A stretch of 64,000 bases of DNA from an uncultured Dehalococcoidia bacterium (lineage in GTDB: Bacteria; Chloroflexota; Dehalococcoidia; Lucifugimonadales; UBA3495): positions 2,406,091-2,470,090 of the forward strand of contig CATQHB010000002.1 of assembly GCA_958295765.1 (NCBI GenBank), given 5' to 3'. Positions 34,360 to 42,018 of this stretch are shown piece after piece (within the stretch, counting starts at the first letter, position 1; each line of letters begins with the position of its first letter). A program made the translations under genes and the position numbers. The notes beneath the pieces were generated by a model, which did not search any database, was not told the origin of the DNA, and saw nothing but the letters and a program-made list of their open reading frames with translations.

Positions 34360-34796
34360 ATTTTCCTCCTCAGTTGAGCGTTGACTAACTCGGCGGTTCG
34401 GGGCAATTGGGGCCAGTGAAAATTACCATAGACCGGGGATTTGGGCAAATGCCCCGCCTAGCCACGTAGGGGCGTTTCGCGAAACGCCCCTACTGGAGCC
34501 TCACCGGATATAGGGGCGTGGTTCGACCGGCTCACCATGAGCGGTTGCCGGCTTGCCGTGAGCGGTTATATGTATTTTGTTGGTATTTCTTGCCAAGCCA
34601 CGTTTCGTTGGCCGGTAGGGGCGGGTTTATAACCCGCCCACGTTCCGGGGTAAGGACAGTTCAAGGATGGCGTCGTCGGTTCTCCGAGACAAACTTGCCG
34701 TTGCGGGCAGGGCGGGTTTGAAACCCGCCCCTACGCCGATGGAAATACTAACAAGCGTTGAAAATACTAGAACCCAGCCGTCCCCCCAGCCTGGCG
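34360..34796. other. Repeat-packed intergenic region
   Basis: It holds a 28-bp palindrome (34466-34493), a family D arm (34520-34544) and a 120-bp family A core (34615-34734). No coding sequence is seen. Confidence 0.75.
34615..34734. repeat. Nested palindromic element (family A core)
   Basis: The left end is GTAGGGGCGGGTTTATAACC. The right end is GGCGGGTTTGAAACCCGCCC followed by CTAC. Each end is itself a palindrome, and the two ends are complementary. Confidence 0.85.
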
Positions 34797-34825
34797 TTGA
34801 CAATAGATAGTCCAGTCTATATATT
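34797..34825 (+). promoter_or_regulatory. Strong promoter with almost no leader
   Basis: TTGACA (34797-34802), 17 bases, then TATATT (34820-34825). The start codon is at 34834, only 8 bases after the -10 box, so the transcript would begin at or a few bases before the ATG. No ribosome binding site is present, consistent with leaderless translation. Confidence 0.65.
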
Positions 34826-34833
34826 TTCTGACG

Positions 34834-35706
34834 ATGCGACTGGGCAGCGCCGAACTTCACGTAGTCAGCGACGGCGCCATCCACATGGACGGCGGCGCCA
34901 TGTTCGGGGTGGTGCCTAAAGCCATTTGGAGCCGGCGCCGGCCCCCGGACCGGAAAAACCGGGTGGAGTTGGGCCTGAACTGTCTGCTCATCCGCGCCGG
35001 GGGCAAGAACGTCCTGGTGGATACCGGGGTAGGCACCAAGCATAGCCAGCGAACCCGGACTATCTACCGGATGCGGGCCGGCCAACTGACGCCCCGCCTG
35101 GCCGAGCATGGCATCCGGCCTGAGGACATTGACTTGGTGGTGCTGACTCACCTGCACTTTGACCACGTCGGGGGCTGCACCCGCTACCGGCGGCGGGGCC
35201 GGGGCAGTAGCAGTAGCAACGGCAGCGGCGAGTTGGAGCCGGTCTTTCCCAATGCCACCCACCTGGTGCAACGGGCCGACTGGCAGGAAGCCACCGAGAC
35301 CAACGAGCGCACCCGTCCGGCCTACAATCCTGAGGACTTTATGCCCCTGGCCGAGTCCCGCCAACTGGAGTTGCTGGACGGCGACACCGAACTGCTGCCC
35401 GGTCTCTGGGTGCGGCGCATCGGCGGCCACACGGCCGGGCATCAGATGGCCTACCTGGAATCCAACGGGGAAAAGGCCGCCTGTTTCGGCGACGTCATCC
35501 CCACGCCGGAACATCTGCCCCTGAACTATCTGACCGCCTTTGACCTGTATCCGTTGGATACGCTGGACGCCAAGCGGCGCTGGCTGGCTGAGGCGGAACG
35601 GGAAAACTGGCTGCTGCTGTTCGGCCACGGGGTAGCGCCCAAGGCCGGGCGGCTGACCCGCAACGCCCAGGGGCGGCTGGAACTAACGGCGGTGGCGGTG
35701 GATTAG
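34834..35706 (+). CDS. Metallo-beta-lactamase-fold hydrolase
   Basis: This 290-aa MBL-fold enzyme has the metal motif THLHFDHVGG (about residues 104-113). A later IGGHTAGHQ supplies the third histidine, CFGDVIPT the bridging aspartate and LLFGHG the last histidine. Overall it resembles the quorum-quenching/AttM-like or Zn-hydrolase group, but the substrate is unknown. Directly after the motif it has an insertion RYRRRGRGSSSSNGSGELEP that looks like slipped repeat sequence (agtagcagtagcaac). It is probably translated from a leaderless message. Confidence 0.88.
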   Translation: MRLGSAELHVVSDGAIHMDGGAMFGVVPKAIWSRRRPPDRKNRVELGLNCLLIRAGGKNVLVDTGVGTKHSQRTRTIYRMRAGQLTPRLAEHGIRPEDIDLVVLTHLHFDHVGGCTRYRRRGRGSSSSNGSGELEPVFPNATHLVQRADWQEATETNERTRPAYNPEDFMPLAESRQLELLDGDTELLPGLWVRRIGGHTAGHQMAYLESNGEKAACFGDVIPTPEHLPLNYLTAFDLYPLDTLDAKRRWLAEAERENWLLLFGHGVAPKAGRLTRNAQGRLELTAVAVD

Positions 35707-35773
35707 GCCCAACAAGCCCAATCGGTTGAATGGTTGAATCAGTTGAATCGGTCGAATCGGTCGAGGTGAAGGT

Positions 35774-36109
35774 TTGAGCCAGGGACAGCCTTGCGTTTTC
35801 TGCGAGATTATCGCCGGACGGGAACCGGCCCGCATCCGCTACGTGGACGATGAGATTATCGTCATCGTCAACCGGCTGACCTGGGTGCCGGTGATGCTGC
35901 TGGCAATGCCCAAGCAGCACTTGAGCCAACTGGATATGTGGAGCAGTGGATTGATGCAGCGGCTGGGCACCGTGGCGGTGGACTTGGGCTGTATGTTCTG
36001 CCCCAACGGGTTTCGGATTCTTTCCAACTTCGGCTATGACGGGCTGCAAAGCCAGAGCCACGGCCACCTGCACATCATCGGCGGCGCTTACCTGGGCCAC
36101 TACGCCTAG
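35774..36109 (+). CDS. HIT-family nucleotide-binding protein
   Basis: This 111-aa histidine-triad protein is related to nucleotide hydrolases and transferases. It has the N-terminal CVFCEIIAGREPARIRYVDDEIIVI and the HIT motif SHGHLHIIGGAYLG. The HxHxH order is intact, with the active histidine second. The middle reads LTWVPVMLLAMPKQHLSQL, close to the family's PKxH strand. It uses a TTG start with GAGGTGAAGG upstream. A short tandem TTGAATCGGTCGAATCGGTCGAGG precedes it. Confidence 0.88.
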   Translation: MSQGQPCVFCEIIAGREPARIRYVDDEIIVIVNRLTWVPVMLLAMPKQHLSQLDMWSSGLMQRLGTVAVDLGCMFCPNGFRILSNFGYDGLQSQSHGHLHIIGGAYLGHYA

Positions 36110-36146
36110 GCAATTAGGAATTAGGAATTATCAATTAAGAATTGGG
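36109..36146. repeat. AATTAGGAATTA simple repeat (family E)
   Basis: TTAGGAATTAGGAATTATC and related units lie just after the HIT gene stop. Confidence 0.7.
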
Positions 36147-36173
36147 GATGAATCGACCAGGAGGGGGTTTTTT

Positions 36174-36950
36174 ATGGCGGAGACGGTTCTTTATGAAAAG
36201 CAGGGTAGCATTGTAACTATTACCCTCAACCGGCCCGACTCGCTGAACTCGATTAACCGGCAACTGCGGCAAGAGTTGGCCGAGGCTATTACCCGGTTCG
36301 ACGGCGAGGATGATTCCTACGTTGCCATTGTTACCGGGGCCGGGCGGGCCTTCTGCGCCGGCCGGGACTTGAAGGAACGGGCCAACGACAACGCCGAGGG
36401 CCGCCAGGCCCGGGCCGGGGACAGTATGAACCCGGAACGGCCCTATATGTGGCCCCAGACCTGGAAACCCCTCATCGCCGCCATCAACGGCTTTGCCCTG
36501 GCCGGCGGCTGGTCCATCGCCCAGATGTGCGACCTGCGGATTGCCAGCGAGGACGCCCGGCTGGGCATTACCGAAACCAAGTGGAGCCTGCTCCCGCCCT
36601 TCGGCACCATCCTGCCCAAGCAAATCGGCCTGGCCGCCACCCTGGAGTTGTGCCTCACCGCCCAGCCCATCACAGCGCAGCGGGCCTATGACATCGGCTT
36701 TGTCAACAAGGTAGTCCCCGGCGACCAACTGCTGGCCGAGGCGTCCATAATGGCGCAGCAGATCGCGGAAAACGCGCCCCTGGCAGTGCAGTATTTCAAG
36801 GAACTGGCCTACCGGGGGCTGAATATGTCCACCCAGGACATTTCCGCCCTGACCTACCGCACCTATGACCAACTGCTGACCACCGAGGACTCCAAAGAAG
36901 GCCCCCGCGCCTTCGCCGAAAAGCGCAAACCCAACTGGCAGGGACGGTAG
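36174..36950 (+). CDS. Enoyl-CoA hydratase/isomerase family protein
   Basis: This 258-aa crotonase-fold enzyme hydrates enoyl-CoA or carries out a related CoA-thioester reaction. It has ITLNRPDSLNSINRQLRQEL, the oxyanion segment GAGRAFCAGRDLKERA, and AAINGFALAGGWSIAQMCDLRIASEDARLGITETKW. The two catalytic acids of classical hydratases are not clearly conserved (SLLPPFGTI), so the substrate is uncertain. The ATG at 36174 has AGGAGGGGG 8 bases upstream. Single-gene context. Confidence 0.9.
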   Translation: MAETVLYEKQGSIVTITLNRPDSLNSINRQLRQELAEAITRFDGEDDSYVAIVTGAGRAFCAGRDLKERANDNAEGRQARAGDSMNPERPYMWPQTWKPLIAAINGFALAGGWSIAQMCDLRIASEDARLGITETKWSLLPPFGTILPKQIGLAATLELCLTAQPITAQRAYDIGFVNKVVPGDQLLAEASIMAQQIAENAPLAVQYFKELAYRGLNMSTQDISALTYRTYDQLLTTEDSKEGPRAFAEKRKPNWQGR

Positions 36951-36957
36951 GGGGAGG

Positions 36958-37052
36958 CGGAATTAAGAATTAAGAATTAGGAGTCAGGAATCAGGGGTTT
37001 TGAGATTTCAATTACCAATTCTTAATTCTTAATTCCTAATTCTTAATTCCTA
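36958..37052. repeat. AATTAGGAATTA simple repeat, long copy
   Basis: GAATTAAGAATTAAGAATTAGG and its complement-like AATTCTTAATTCTTAATTCC form two blocks facing each other around a 40-base centre, so the region can fold into a hairpin. Confidence 0.75.
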
Positions 37053-37063
37053 GGGGTGAAGTT

Positions 37064-37303
37064 ATGACAATGCCGATACTACCGCCGCCGCTACCGCCGC
37101 CGGATCCAAAGTATCACCGGCCGGAGTACGAGCATCGCAAGCATAAGGAACATAGAGACACCATAGTCTCCCATGGCATCGTCTCCGATATAGCGGTTTC
37201 GCTGGGGGAGTTGTTCAAGCTGCTCTACCGGTTGGTTACGCTGCCGCTACGGTTGGCGGTTCGCTGGCAGGCCAAGCGCCGGGCAAAGCACGCCGCCCGG
37301 TAG
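37064..37303 (+). CDS. Small proline-rich basic protein
   Basis: This 79-aa hypothetical protein has a proline-rich start (MTMPILPPPLPPPDPKYHRP), a His/Lys-rich middle, then an amphipathic or membrane-associated helix (AVSLGELFKLLYRLVTLPLRLAVRW) and a strongly basic end (QAKRRAKHAAR). The ATG has GGGGTGAAG close upstream. It lies between a family E block and the first of two long direct repeats. I recognise no family; codon use suggests it is real. Confidence 0.5.
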   Translation: MTMPILPPPLPPPDPKYHRPEYEHRKHKEHRDTIVSHGIVSDIAVSLGELFKLLYRLVTLPLRLAVRWQAKRRAKHAAR

Positions 37304-37313
37304 CGGGTTAGCC

Positions 37314-37470
37314 AACCGGGCAAGCGCAGAATAAAACCGTCATTCCGGCAACCCGTCATTCCGGTCATAAAACCGTCGTTCCGGCACCGGCCGGAATCCA
37401 GAACCCTTTGTAGCCGGCCCGTTCTTTTCCGGGGGATTTCCTGGATTCCGGCTTTCGCCGGAACGACGGT
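37314..37470. repeat. Long direct repeat, left copy (contains a 97-bp hairpin)
   Basis: About 157 bases beginning AACCGGGCAAGCGCAG and ending with the family C hairpin (37373-37469) are almost identical to 38301-38458. The repeats flank the HEPN-like gene. Confidence 0.9.
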
Positions 37471-37757
37471 TACTTGGGCTGCCGACGGTTGCTTGGGTTG
37501 CCCTAGTTAAGACACAATTGCCCGGTTGGCTCCCTCACCCGCTCATCCTGAGCCAGTCGAAGGATGAAACGCCGGATAGGAGAAGGTGGTTCGACAAGCT
37601 CACCATGAGCGGATTTTGTTCCTAGCGCGGATTTTGTTCCTGGCGCAGACTTTGCGCCGGCCCCGCCTCTCAATTTCCCAGCCCGGTTCTTTACTTTTCC
37701 CGGTATGTTATTATTAGCGCAATACCATACCACTTTACCCTTTTGCGAGCAGGGATT
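37471..37757. other. Remainder of intergenic region
   Basis: A family D inverted repeat (37539-37612) is followed by short tandem copies of GGATTTTGTTCCTAGCGC/TGGCGC (37611-37650). No gene is seen. Confidence 0.6.
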
Positions 37758-38282
37758 ATGACTACCCCGCCTCCCGGCACGGTGGCCTACCAGGTTGAAA
37801 AATCCGACCGTTACGCCCGCTTGAGCCGGCTGAAGTTGCGGCAGGCTCAGGGGGAATTGGAACGGGGCGACACGATGCCGGCGTCGGAAAAGGCTTACGG
37901 AGCGGTGGGCTGCGCCGTCAAAGCCTGCGCCGAACTGCGCGGCTGGAACCACTACAGCCACCTCCGGGTGGGGCGCATTATCGAGCACCTCACCGACGAA
38001 TGGCGGGAACCGGAACTGAGCCGCCATTACCTGGCCCTCTACGGACTGCACAGCAACTTTTTCGAGCATTGCTTGAGCGCGGCGCTGGTCCAGGAGGGAC
38101 TGGAAACGGCCAAAATCCTGACGGCCCGCCTGGAGGAAATCCGTCAGTCAGAACCCCGGCCTTTGCCCCGAACTTCCCTGAACCAGGAACAGCGGCGGCG
38201 CCTGGCCCTGCTGATGCAGCCCCCTAGAGAGGAGCAGGTCGCCCTGGAGGAACTGCCAACGCTGGAGGATTTACCCGAATAA
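37758..38282 (+). CDS. HEPN/PaREP1-like helical protein, paralogue
   Basis: This 174-aa helical protein is paralogous to the one at 5273: both share the S/A-E-K-A-W/Y core (GDTMPASEKAYGAVGCAVKACAELRGW) and a LGLHSNFFEH/AHFNFYHHEY segment at the same distance. I start it at the ATG at 37758 with GCAGGG upstream. The C-terminus is charged and proline-rich. Near-identical direct repeats of about 157 bp enclose the gene. No nucleotidyltransferase partner is present. Confidence 0.6.
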   Translation: MTTPPPGTVAYQVEKSDRYARLSRLKLRQAQGELERGDTMPASEKAYGAVGCAVKACAELRGWNHYSHLRVGRIIEHLTDEWREPELSRHYLALYGLHSNFFEHCLSAALVQEGLETAKILTARLEEIRQSEPRPLPRTSLNQEQRRRLALLMQPPREEQVALEELPTLEDLPE

Positions 38283-38300
38283 TGCCGGGGCAGCGGGGGT

Positions 38301-38458
38301 AACCGGGGCAAGCGCAGCATAAACCGGTCATTCCGGCAACCCGTCATTCCGGTCATAAAACCGTCGTTCCGGCACCGGCCGGAATCCAGAACCCTTTGTA
38401 GCCGGCCCGTTCTTTTCCGGGGGATTTCCTGGATTCCGGCTTTCGCCGGAACGACGGT
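38301..38458. repeat. Long direct repeat, right copy (contains a 97-bp hairpin)
   Basis: Matches 37314-37470 with only a few differences near its start. Family C hairpin at 38361-38457. Confidence 0.9.
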
Positions 38459-38515
38459 TCTTGGGATGTGCTAAACTACCCTTAATTCAACTAATTCAAT
38501 GCGGAGGAACTGGTT

Positions 38516-39355
38516 ATGACAACGCAAGTCCAACCCCAGAGCAAGACGGTAACCGCCAACGGGCATACGCTGCATTACCTGGATTGGGGGGCGGTGGGCC
38601 AGCCGCCGCTGCTGCTGGTGCATGGCCTCCGGGGCCACGCCCATTCCTGGGACGACGTTGCGGCGGCCCTGTGCGAGGATTATCACGTGCTGGCCCTGGA
38701 CCAGCGGGGCCGGGGCGACAGCGATTGGGCCAAAGACGGCGACTATACCACCGGCGCCTACGTCGCCGACCTGGCCGGGTTCTGCGCCGCCCTGAACCTG
38801 GAAAAGTTCACCCTGATGGGCCACTCTATGGGCGGGCGCAACGCTATGGCCTTCGGCGGCAAGTACCCGGAAATGCTGGAAAAGCTGGTTATCGTGGACG
38901 TCGGCCCTACCCTGGACAGCCGGGGCAGCCAGCGCATTGCCGACGAAATCAAGAGCGTCCCGGAGGAGTTCGATTCCTTTGAGGCGGCCTTTGCCTATAT
39001 GAACCAGCAGAACCGCTTTTCCTCGGAGTCGGTGATGCGGCGGCGGGTGCAGTATTCCACCAGAGAACTGCCCAACGGCAAGGTGGGCTGGAAGTATGAC
39101 TTGCTCATCCGGGAGCAGCGGCGCAACGGCACCGTTCCGCCCTCCGACGACCTGTGGCCCGCCCTGCCCAACATCACCGGCCCCAGCCTGATTGTCCGGG
39201 GCGTGGAGACGGACATCCTCAGCGCCGAGGTAGCCCAACAAATGCTGACCACCCTGCCCAACGTGGCAATGGTGGAAATCCCCCAGGCCGGCCACATGGT
39301 CTTTGAGGACAACCCGGCCGACTTTATAGCGGCGGTCAAGGGTTTCCTGGGGTAG
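38516..39355 (+). CDS. Alpha/beta-hydrolase
   Basis: This 279-aa alpha/beta-fold hydrolase has the oxyanion strand LLLVHGLRGHAHSW, the nucleophile elbow GHSMGG (serine about 104), an acid after strand 6 (GVETDILSAEVA) and the histidine in QAGHMVFEDNP. A cap of about 75 residues (KSVPEEFDSFEAAFAYMNQQNRF) is helical. The substrate is unknown; esterases, haloalkane dehalogenases and C-C hydrolases share this pattern. The ATG is preceded by GGAGGA. Confidence 0.9.
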   Translation: MTTQVQPQSKTVTANGHTLHYLDWGAVGQPPLLLVHGLRGHAHSWDDVAAALCEDYHVLALDQRGRGDSDWAKDGDYTTGAYVADLAGFCAALNLEKFTLMGHSMGGRNAMAFGGKYPEMLEKLVIVDVGPTLDSRGSQRIADEIKSVPEEFDSFEAAFAYMNQQNRFSSESVMRRRVQYSTRELPNGKVGWKYDLLIREQRRNGTVPPSDDLWPALPNITGPSLIVRGVETDILSAEVAQQMLTTLPNVAMVEIPQAGHMVFEDNPADFIAAVKGFLG

Positions 39356-39437
39356 GCCAGGGCAACCGCATTTTAATTAGGAATTAGGAATTAAGAATTG
39401 GGGATGAATCGACCAGGAGCCAGGGCAACCCAAGCAA

Positions 39438-39534
39438 CCGTCGTTCCGGCGAAAGCCGGAATCCAGAACGCTCGGTAGCCGGCCCGTTCTTTTCCGGGGG
39501 ATTTCCTGGATTCCGGCTTTCGCCGGAACGACGG
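39438..39534. repeat. 97-bp hairpin (family C)
   Basis: Full-length copy with perfect arms, 90 bases before the PEP carboxylase start. A family E block (39373-39403) precedes it. Confidence 0.9.
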
Positions 39535-39560
39535 TTGTCCGTGTTGTCCTGACTGCCGGC

Positions 39561-39590
39561 TTGCCGAACCGTTCCCCGGCCGGGTATAGT
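39561..39590 (+). promoter_or_regulatory. Putative promoter of PEP carboxylase
   Basis: TTGCCG (39561-39566) and TATAGT (39585-39590) are 18 bases apart, and the start codon is at 39625. Confidence 0.5.
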
Positions 39591-39624
39591 CCCACCGGTC
39601 TATCGCATTTATTAGAGGTGCGCC

Positions 39625-41106
39625 GTGTTCTTTGTGCCAAAGGTGATGAGTACCCAACATCCCGACAACGCTACGCCGTCCCCCTATGCCGACCCGGCCG
39701 GGGTGCTGAAAAGCGAGGGGGAAGTTCACGAAGCCGCCGATATGTTCGCCCTGGGCTGCGACGAGCAGATGTGGGACTCCGAGGGGAAGGATGCCGATAA
39801 TCAGGTCGTCCGCAAGCTGCTGACCGGCTACCCGGACTTCTTTCAGCAGGAGCAGCGGCTGGGGCGGGATATGGTGCTGACCCTGCGGGTGCCCAACCCC
39901 GGCATTGAACGGGATATGCGGAAGTCGATGGTGGAAGCCCTGCAAAGCATCCCGGCCGCCTGGGATATGGCCCAGAGTTTCTACGGCGGCGGGACGCCGG
40001 ACACCGCCCCCATTCAGGAAGTCATCCTGCCCTTTACTACGGCGGCCCAGGAACTGGCCCTGGTGGAAGCCTACTACCGCCGGATGATTGTCGGCCAGGA
40101 AAGCCAGCCCCTCCTTGACGGCCAACTGGTCAAGGATTGGGTGGGGGAGTTCTTTCCCAAGGAACTGCGGGTCATTCCCCTAATCGAGGATATGGAGCAT
40201 CTCTTTTACTGCGACCGCATCGTCGAGGAGTACCTGCACCGGCGGGACTTGCCGGCCCAGCGGGTCTTTCTGGCCCGCAGCGACCCGGCCCTGAACTACG
40301 GCATCATCGGCGCCGAACTGACGCTGAAAGTCGGCCTGTTCCGGCTGTATCAACTGGAGCAGCGGCTGGGCATCCCGTTGTACCCCATTATCGGGGCCGG
40401 TTCGGTGCCCTTCCGGGGCCACCTGACCCCGGTGAACGTGGAGCGGGCCTTTCAGGAATACCCCAGCGGCCATACCTTCACGGTGCAGTCGGCCTTCAAG
40501 TACGATTATGACCAGGAAACCGTCCGCAGCGGCATTGAGCAAATCCTGGCCCACCAGCGACAGGAACCGCCGCCGGTGGACCAGGAACGGGCCAGGGCGG
40601 TGCTGGACAAGGCCGTCGCCGAGTACCAGTCCCTGGTGCGCCAGCACATCAACCTGATTAGCGCCGTGTCCAACCACATCCCCCGGCGGCGGGACCGGAA
40701 ACTCCACGTGGGGCTGTTCGGCTACGGGCGCACCCTGGACAGCGTAGGGGACGAAGTTACCCTGCCCCGGGCCATCGGCTTTGCCGCCGCCCTCTACTCC
40801 ATCGGCGTGCCGCCGGAACTGCTGGGGCTGGCCGCCCTGGACGACGATGACCTGGCCTTTGTGCGGGAGGTCTATCCCAGCCTGGACGCCGACCTGCGGG
40901 CGGCCCTGCGCTACGCCAACGAGCGGCACATCAAGGAACTGCTGGGCGACCGCTACCTGCAAATAATGGAGCAGTTCACCGACGACGTTGACCGGGTGCA
41001 TGAGGGACTGACCAGCGCCATCCGGGCCGGCATCACCTACGGCAGCCGGGTAAGCATATCCGACTACGTAACCGAGGCCGCCCAGTTGCGGCGGTTTTTG
41101 GGGTAA
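39625..41106 (+). CDS. ppcA: Archaeal-type phosphoenolpyruvate carboxylase
   Basis: This 493-aa enzyme carboxylates PEP to oxaloacetate, an anaplerotic or CO2-fixing step. It is half the length of the usual bacterial PEPC. It starts with the archaeal-type hallmark MSTQHPDN, with the acidic WDSEGKDADNQVVRKLL following. FLARSDPALNYGIIGAELTLK, IIGAGSVPFRGHLTP and YPSGHTFTVQSAFKYDY are characteristic PpcA segments, and the length agrees. The GTG start at 39625 has AGAGGTG upstream; the ATG seven codons later is an alternative. Confidence 0.93.
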   Translation: MFFVPKVMSTQHPDNATPSPYADPAGVLKSEGEVHEAADMFALGCDEQMWDSEGKDADNQVVRKLLTGYPDFFQQEQRLGRDMVLTLRVPNPGIERDMRKSMVEALQSIPAAWDMAQSFYGGGTPDTAPIQEVILPFTTAAQELALVEAYYRRMIVGQESQPLLDGQLVKDWVGEFFPKELRVIPLIEDMEHLFYCDRIVEEYLHRRDLPAQRVFLARSDPALNYGIIGAELTLKVGLFRLYQLEQRLGIPLYPIIGAGSVPFRGHLTPVNVERAFQEYPSGHTFTVQSAFKYDYDQETVRSGIEQILAHQRQEPPPVDQERARAVLDKAVAEYQSLVRQHINLISAVSNHIPRRRDRKLHVGLFGYGRTLDSVGDEVTLPRAIGFAAALYSIGVPPELLGLAALDDDDLAFVREVYPSLDADLRAALRYANERHIKELLGDRYLQIMEQFTDDVDRVHEGLTSAIRAGITYGSRVSISDYVTEAAQLRRFLG

Positions 41107-41134
41107 GGGTATTGGGGTAAGGGATAGCAAAGCA

Positions 41135-41458
41135 ATGACGCTGCAAGACATTGAAGTCAACATCCGGGCCGCCCAGGAGCTTTGGGCCGACCACCCCAAG
41201 CAAGCTATCGACGCCCTGTTTCAGACGGTGCAAGTCCACTTGCGGGACCGGGCGCCGGAAACCGACCCGACCGACCCCTGGGCAATGGTCCGAAAAATCG
41301 CCAGGGAGCAGCGCGACATCGAGTTGGAGGCGGCCTATTCCTACGTCAAGGGGTTCAGCTTTGACCTGGAGCGGGGTATGGAGCGGGACGATGCGGATTG
41401 GGAGCTATGCGTGTCCATAGCCGAAGCCTTTATCGGTAAGTTGGAGCGGTACTATTAG
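41135..41458 (+). CDS. Helical hypothetical protein
   Basis: This 107-aa acidic, alpha-helical protein (MTLQDIEVNIRAAQELWADHPKQAIDALFQTVQVHLRDR) has no recognised domain. It starts 29 bases after the PEP carboxylase stop and may be co-transcribed with it. The next gap begins with a family E repeat. Composition and codon use support a real gene. Confidence 0.55.
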   Translation: MTLQDIEVNIRAAQELWADHPKQAIDALFQTVQVHLRDRAPETDPTDPWAMVRKIAREQRDIELEAAYSYVKGFSFDLERGMERDDADWELCVSIAEAFIGKLERYY

Positions 41459-41483
41459 GAATTAGGAATTAGGTCGCGAAACC

Positions 41484-41601
41484 GTAGGGGCGGGTTTATA
41501 ACCCGCCCGCCGTCAACGGCAAGACCGTACCGGGACACGGGTAGGCCATAGCCAACATACTCCGGCCCCCGGGCCAGGGCGGGTTACAAACCCGCCCCTA
41601 C
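41484..41601. repeat. 118-bp nested palindrome (family A core)
   Basis: Ends GTAGGGGCGGGTTTATAACC and GGGTTACAAACCCGCCCCTAC (last 20 shown as positions 41581-41601). Same length as the copies at 47557, 58315 and 60948. Confidence 0.85.
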
Positions 41602-41745
41602 CATACAATCCTTTGGGGTGGTTCGACAGGCTCACCATGAGCGGGGGTTGGCTCACCATGATCGGGGTTTGTTCTTGACGCAGACTTGCACCCGCCCGGT
41701 ATCCCCCAAGGCAATCGCATCACAAACCCGTCATCCCGCCTTTAA

Positions 41746-41842
41746 CCGTCGTTCCGGCGAAAGCCGGAATCCAGGAAATCCCCGGGGAAAGAGCGTTCCG
41801 GCTACCGAGGATTCTGGATTCCGGCTTTCGCCGGAACGACGG
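41746..41842. repeat. 97-bp hairpin (family C), reverse orientation
   Basis: The asymmetric core GGAAATCCCCGGGGAAAGAG shows it is inverted relative to the other copies. Confidence 0.9.
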
Positions 41843-41942
41843 TTGCTCAAGGGCATAACCCTTTCCCGGTAGTTCCTTGCCATAGCCCAACGTAGGGCCG
41901 GTTCGCGACCTAATTCTTAATTCCTAATTCTTAATTCCCCGG

Positions 41943-41972
41943 TTGACCTTGACTTTCACGGGATACTATAAT
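41943..41972 (+). promoter_or_regulatory. Promoter of GLUG gene 1
   Basis: TTGACC (41943-41948), 18 bases, then TATAAT (41967-41972). The block TTTCACGGGATACTATAATA and the bases after it are repeated before GLUG gene 2, a conserved promoter. Confidence 0.75.
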
Positions 41973-42018
41973 AGGCCCCGCAACCCGTAACCCTTACCCC
42001 AAAGATGGCAGGAATGTT

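Larger units (their letters stand above)
41459..41942. other. Repeat-packed region before the first GLUG gene
   Basis: It contains family E (41455-41473 and 41910-41938), a family A core (41484-41601), family D (41620-41644), a 97-bp hairpin in the opposite orientation (41746-41842), and a truncated family B palindrome near 41892. Most of it recurs before and after the second GLUG gene. Confidence 0.75.

Noticed and set aside
36036-36174. Longer start for the enoyl-CoA hydratase at 36036
   Set aside because: The extra 46 codons overlap the HIT gene and family E repeat; the ATG at 36174 has a strong ribosome binding site and the family's usual start.
41484-41601. Family A palindromes as intrinsic terminators
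   Set aside because: There is no T-tract after the stems, copies face both gene ends and gene starts, and the ends have the layout of a mobile element.
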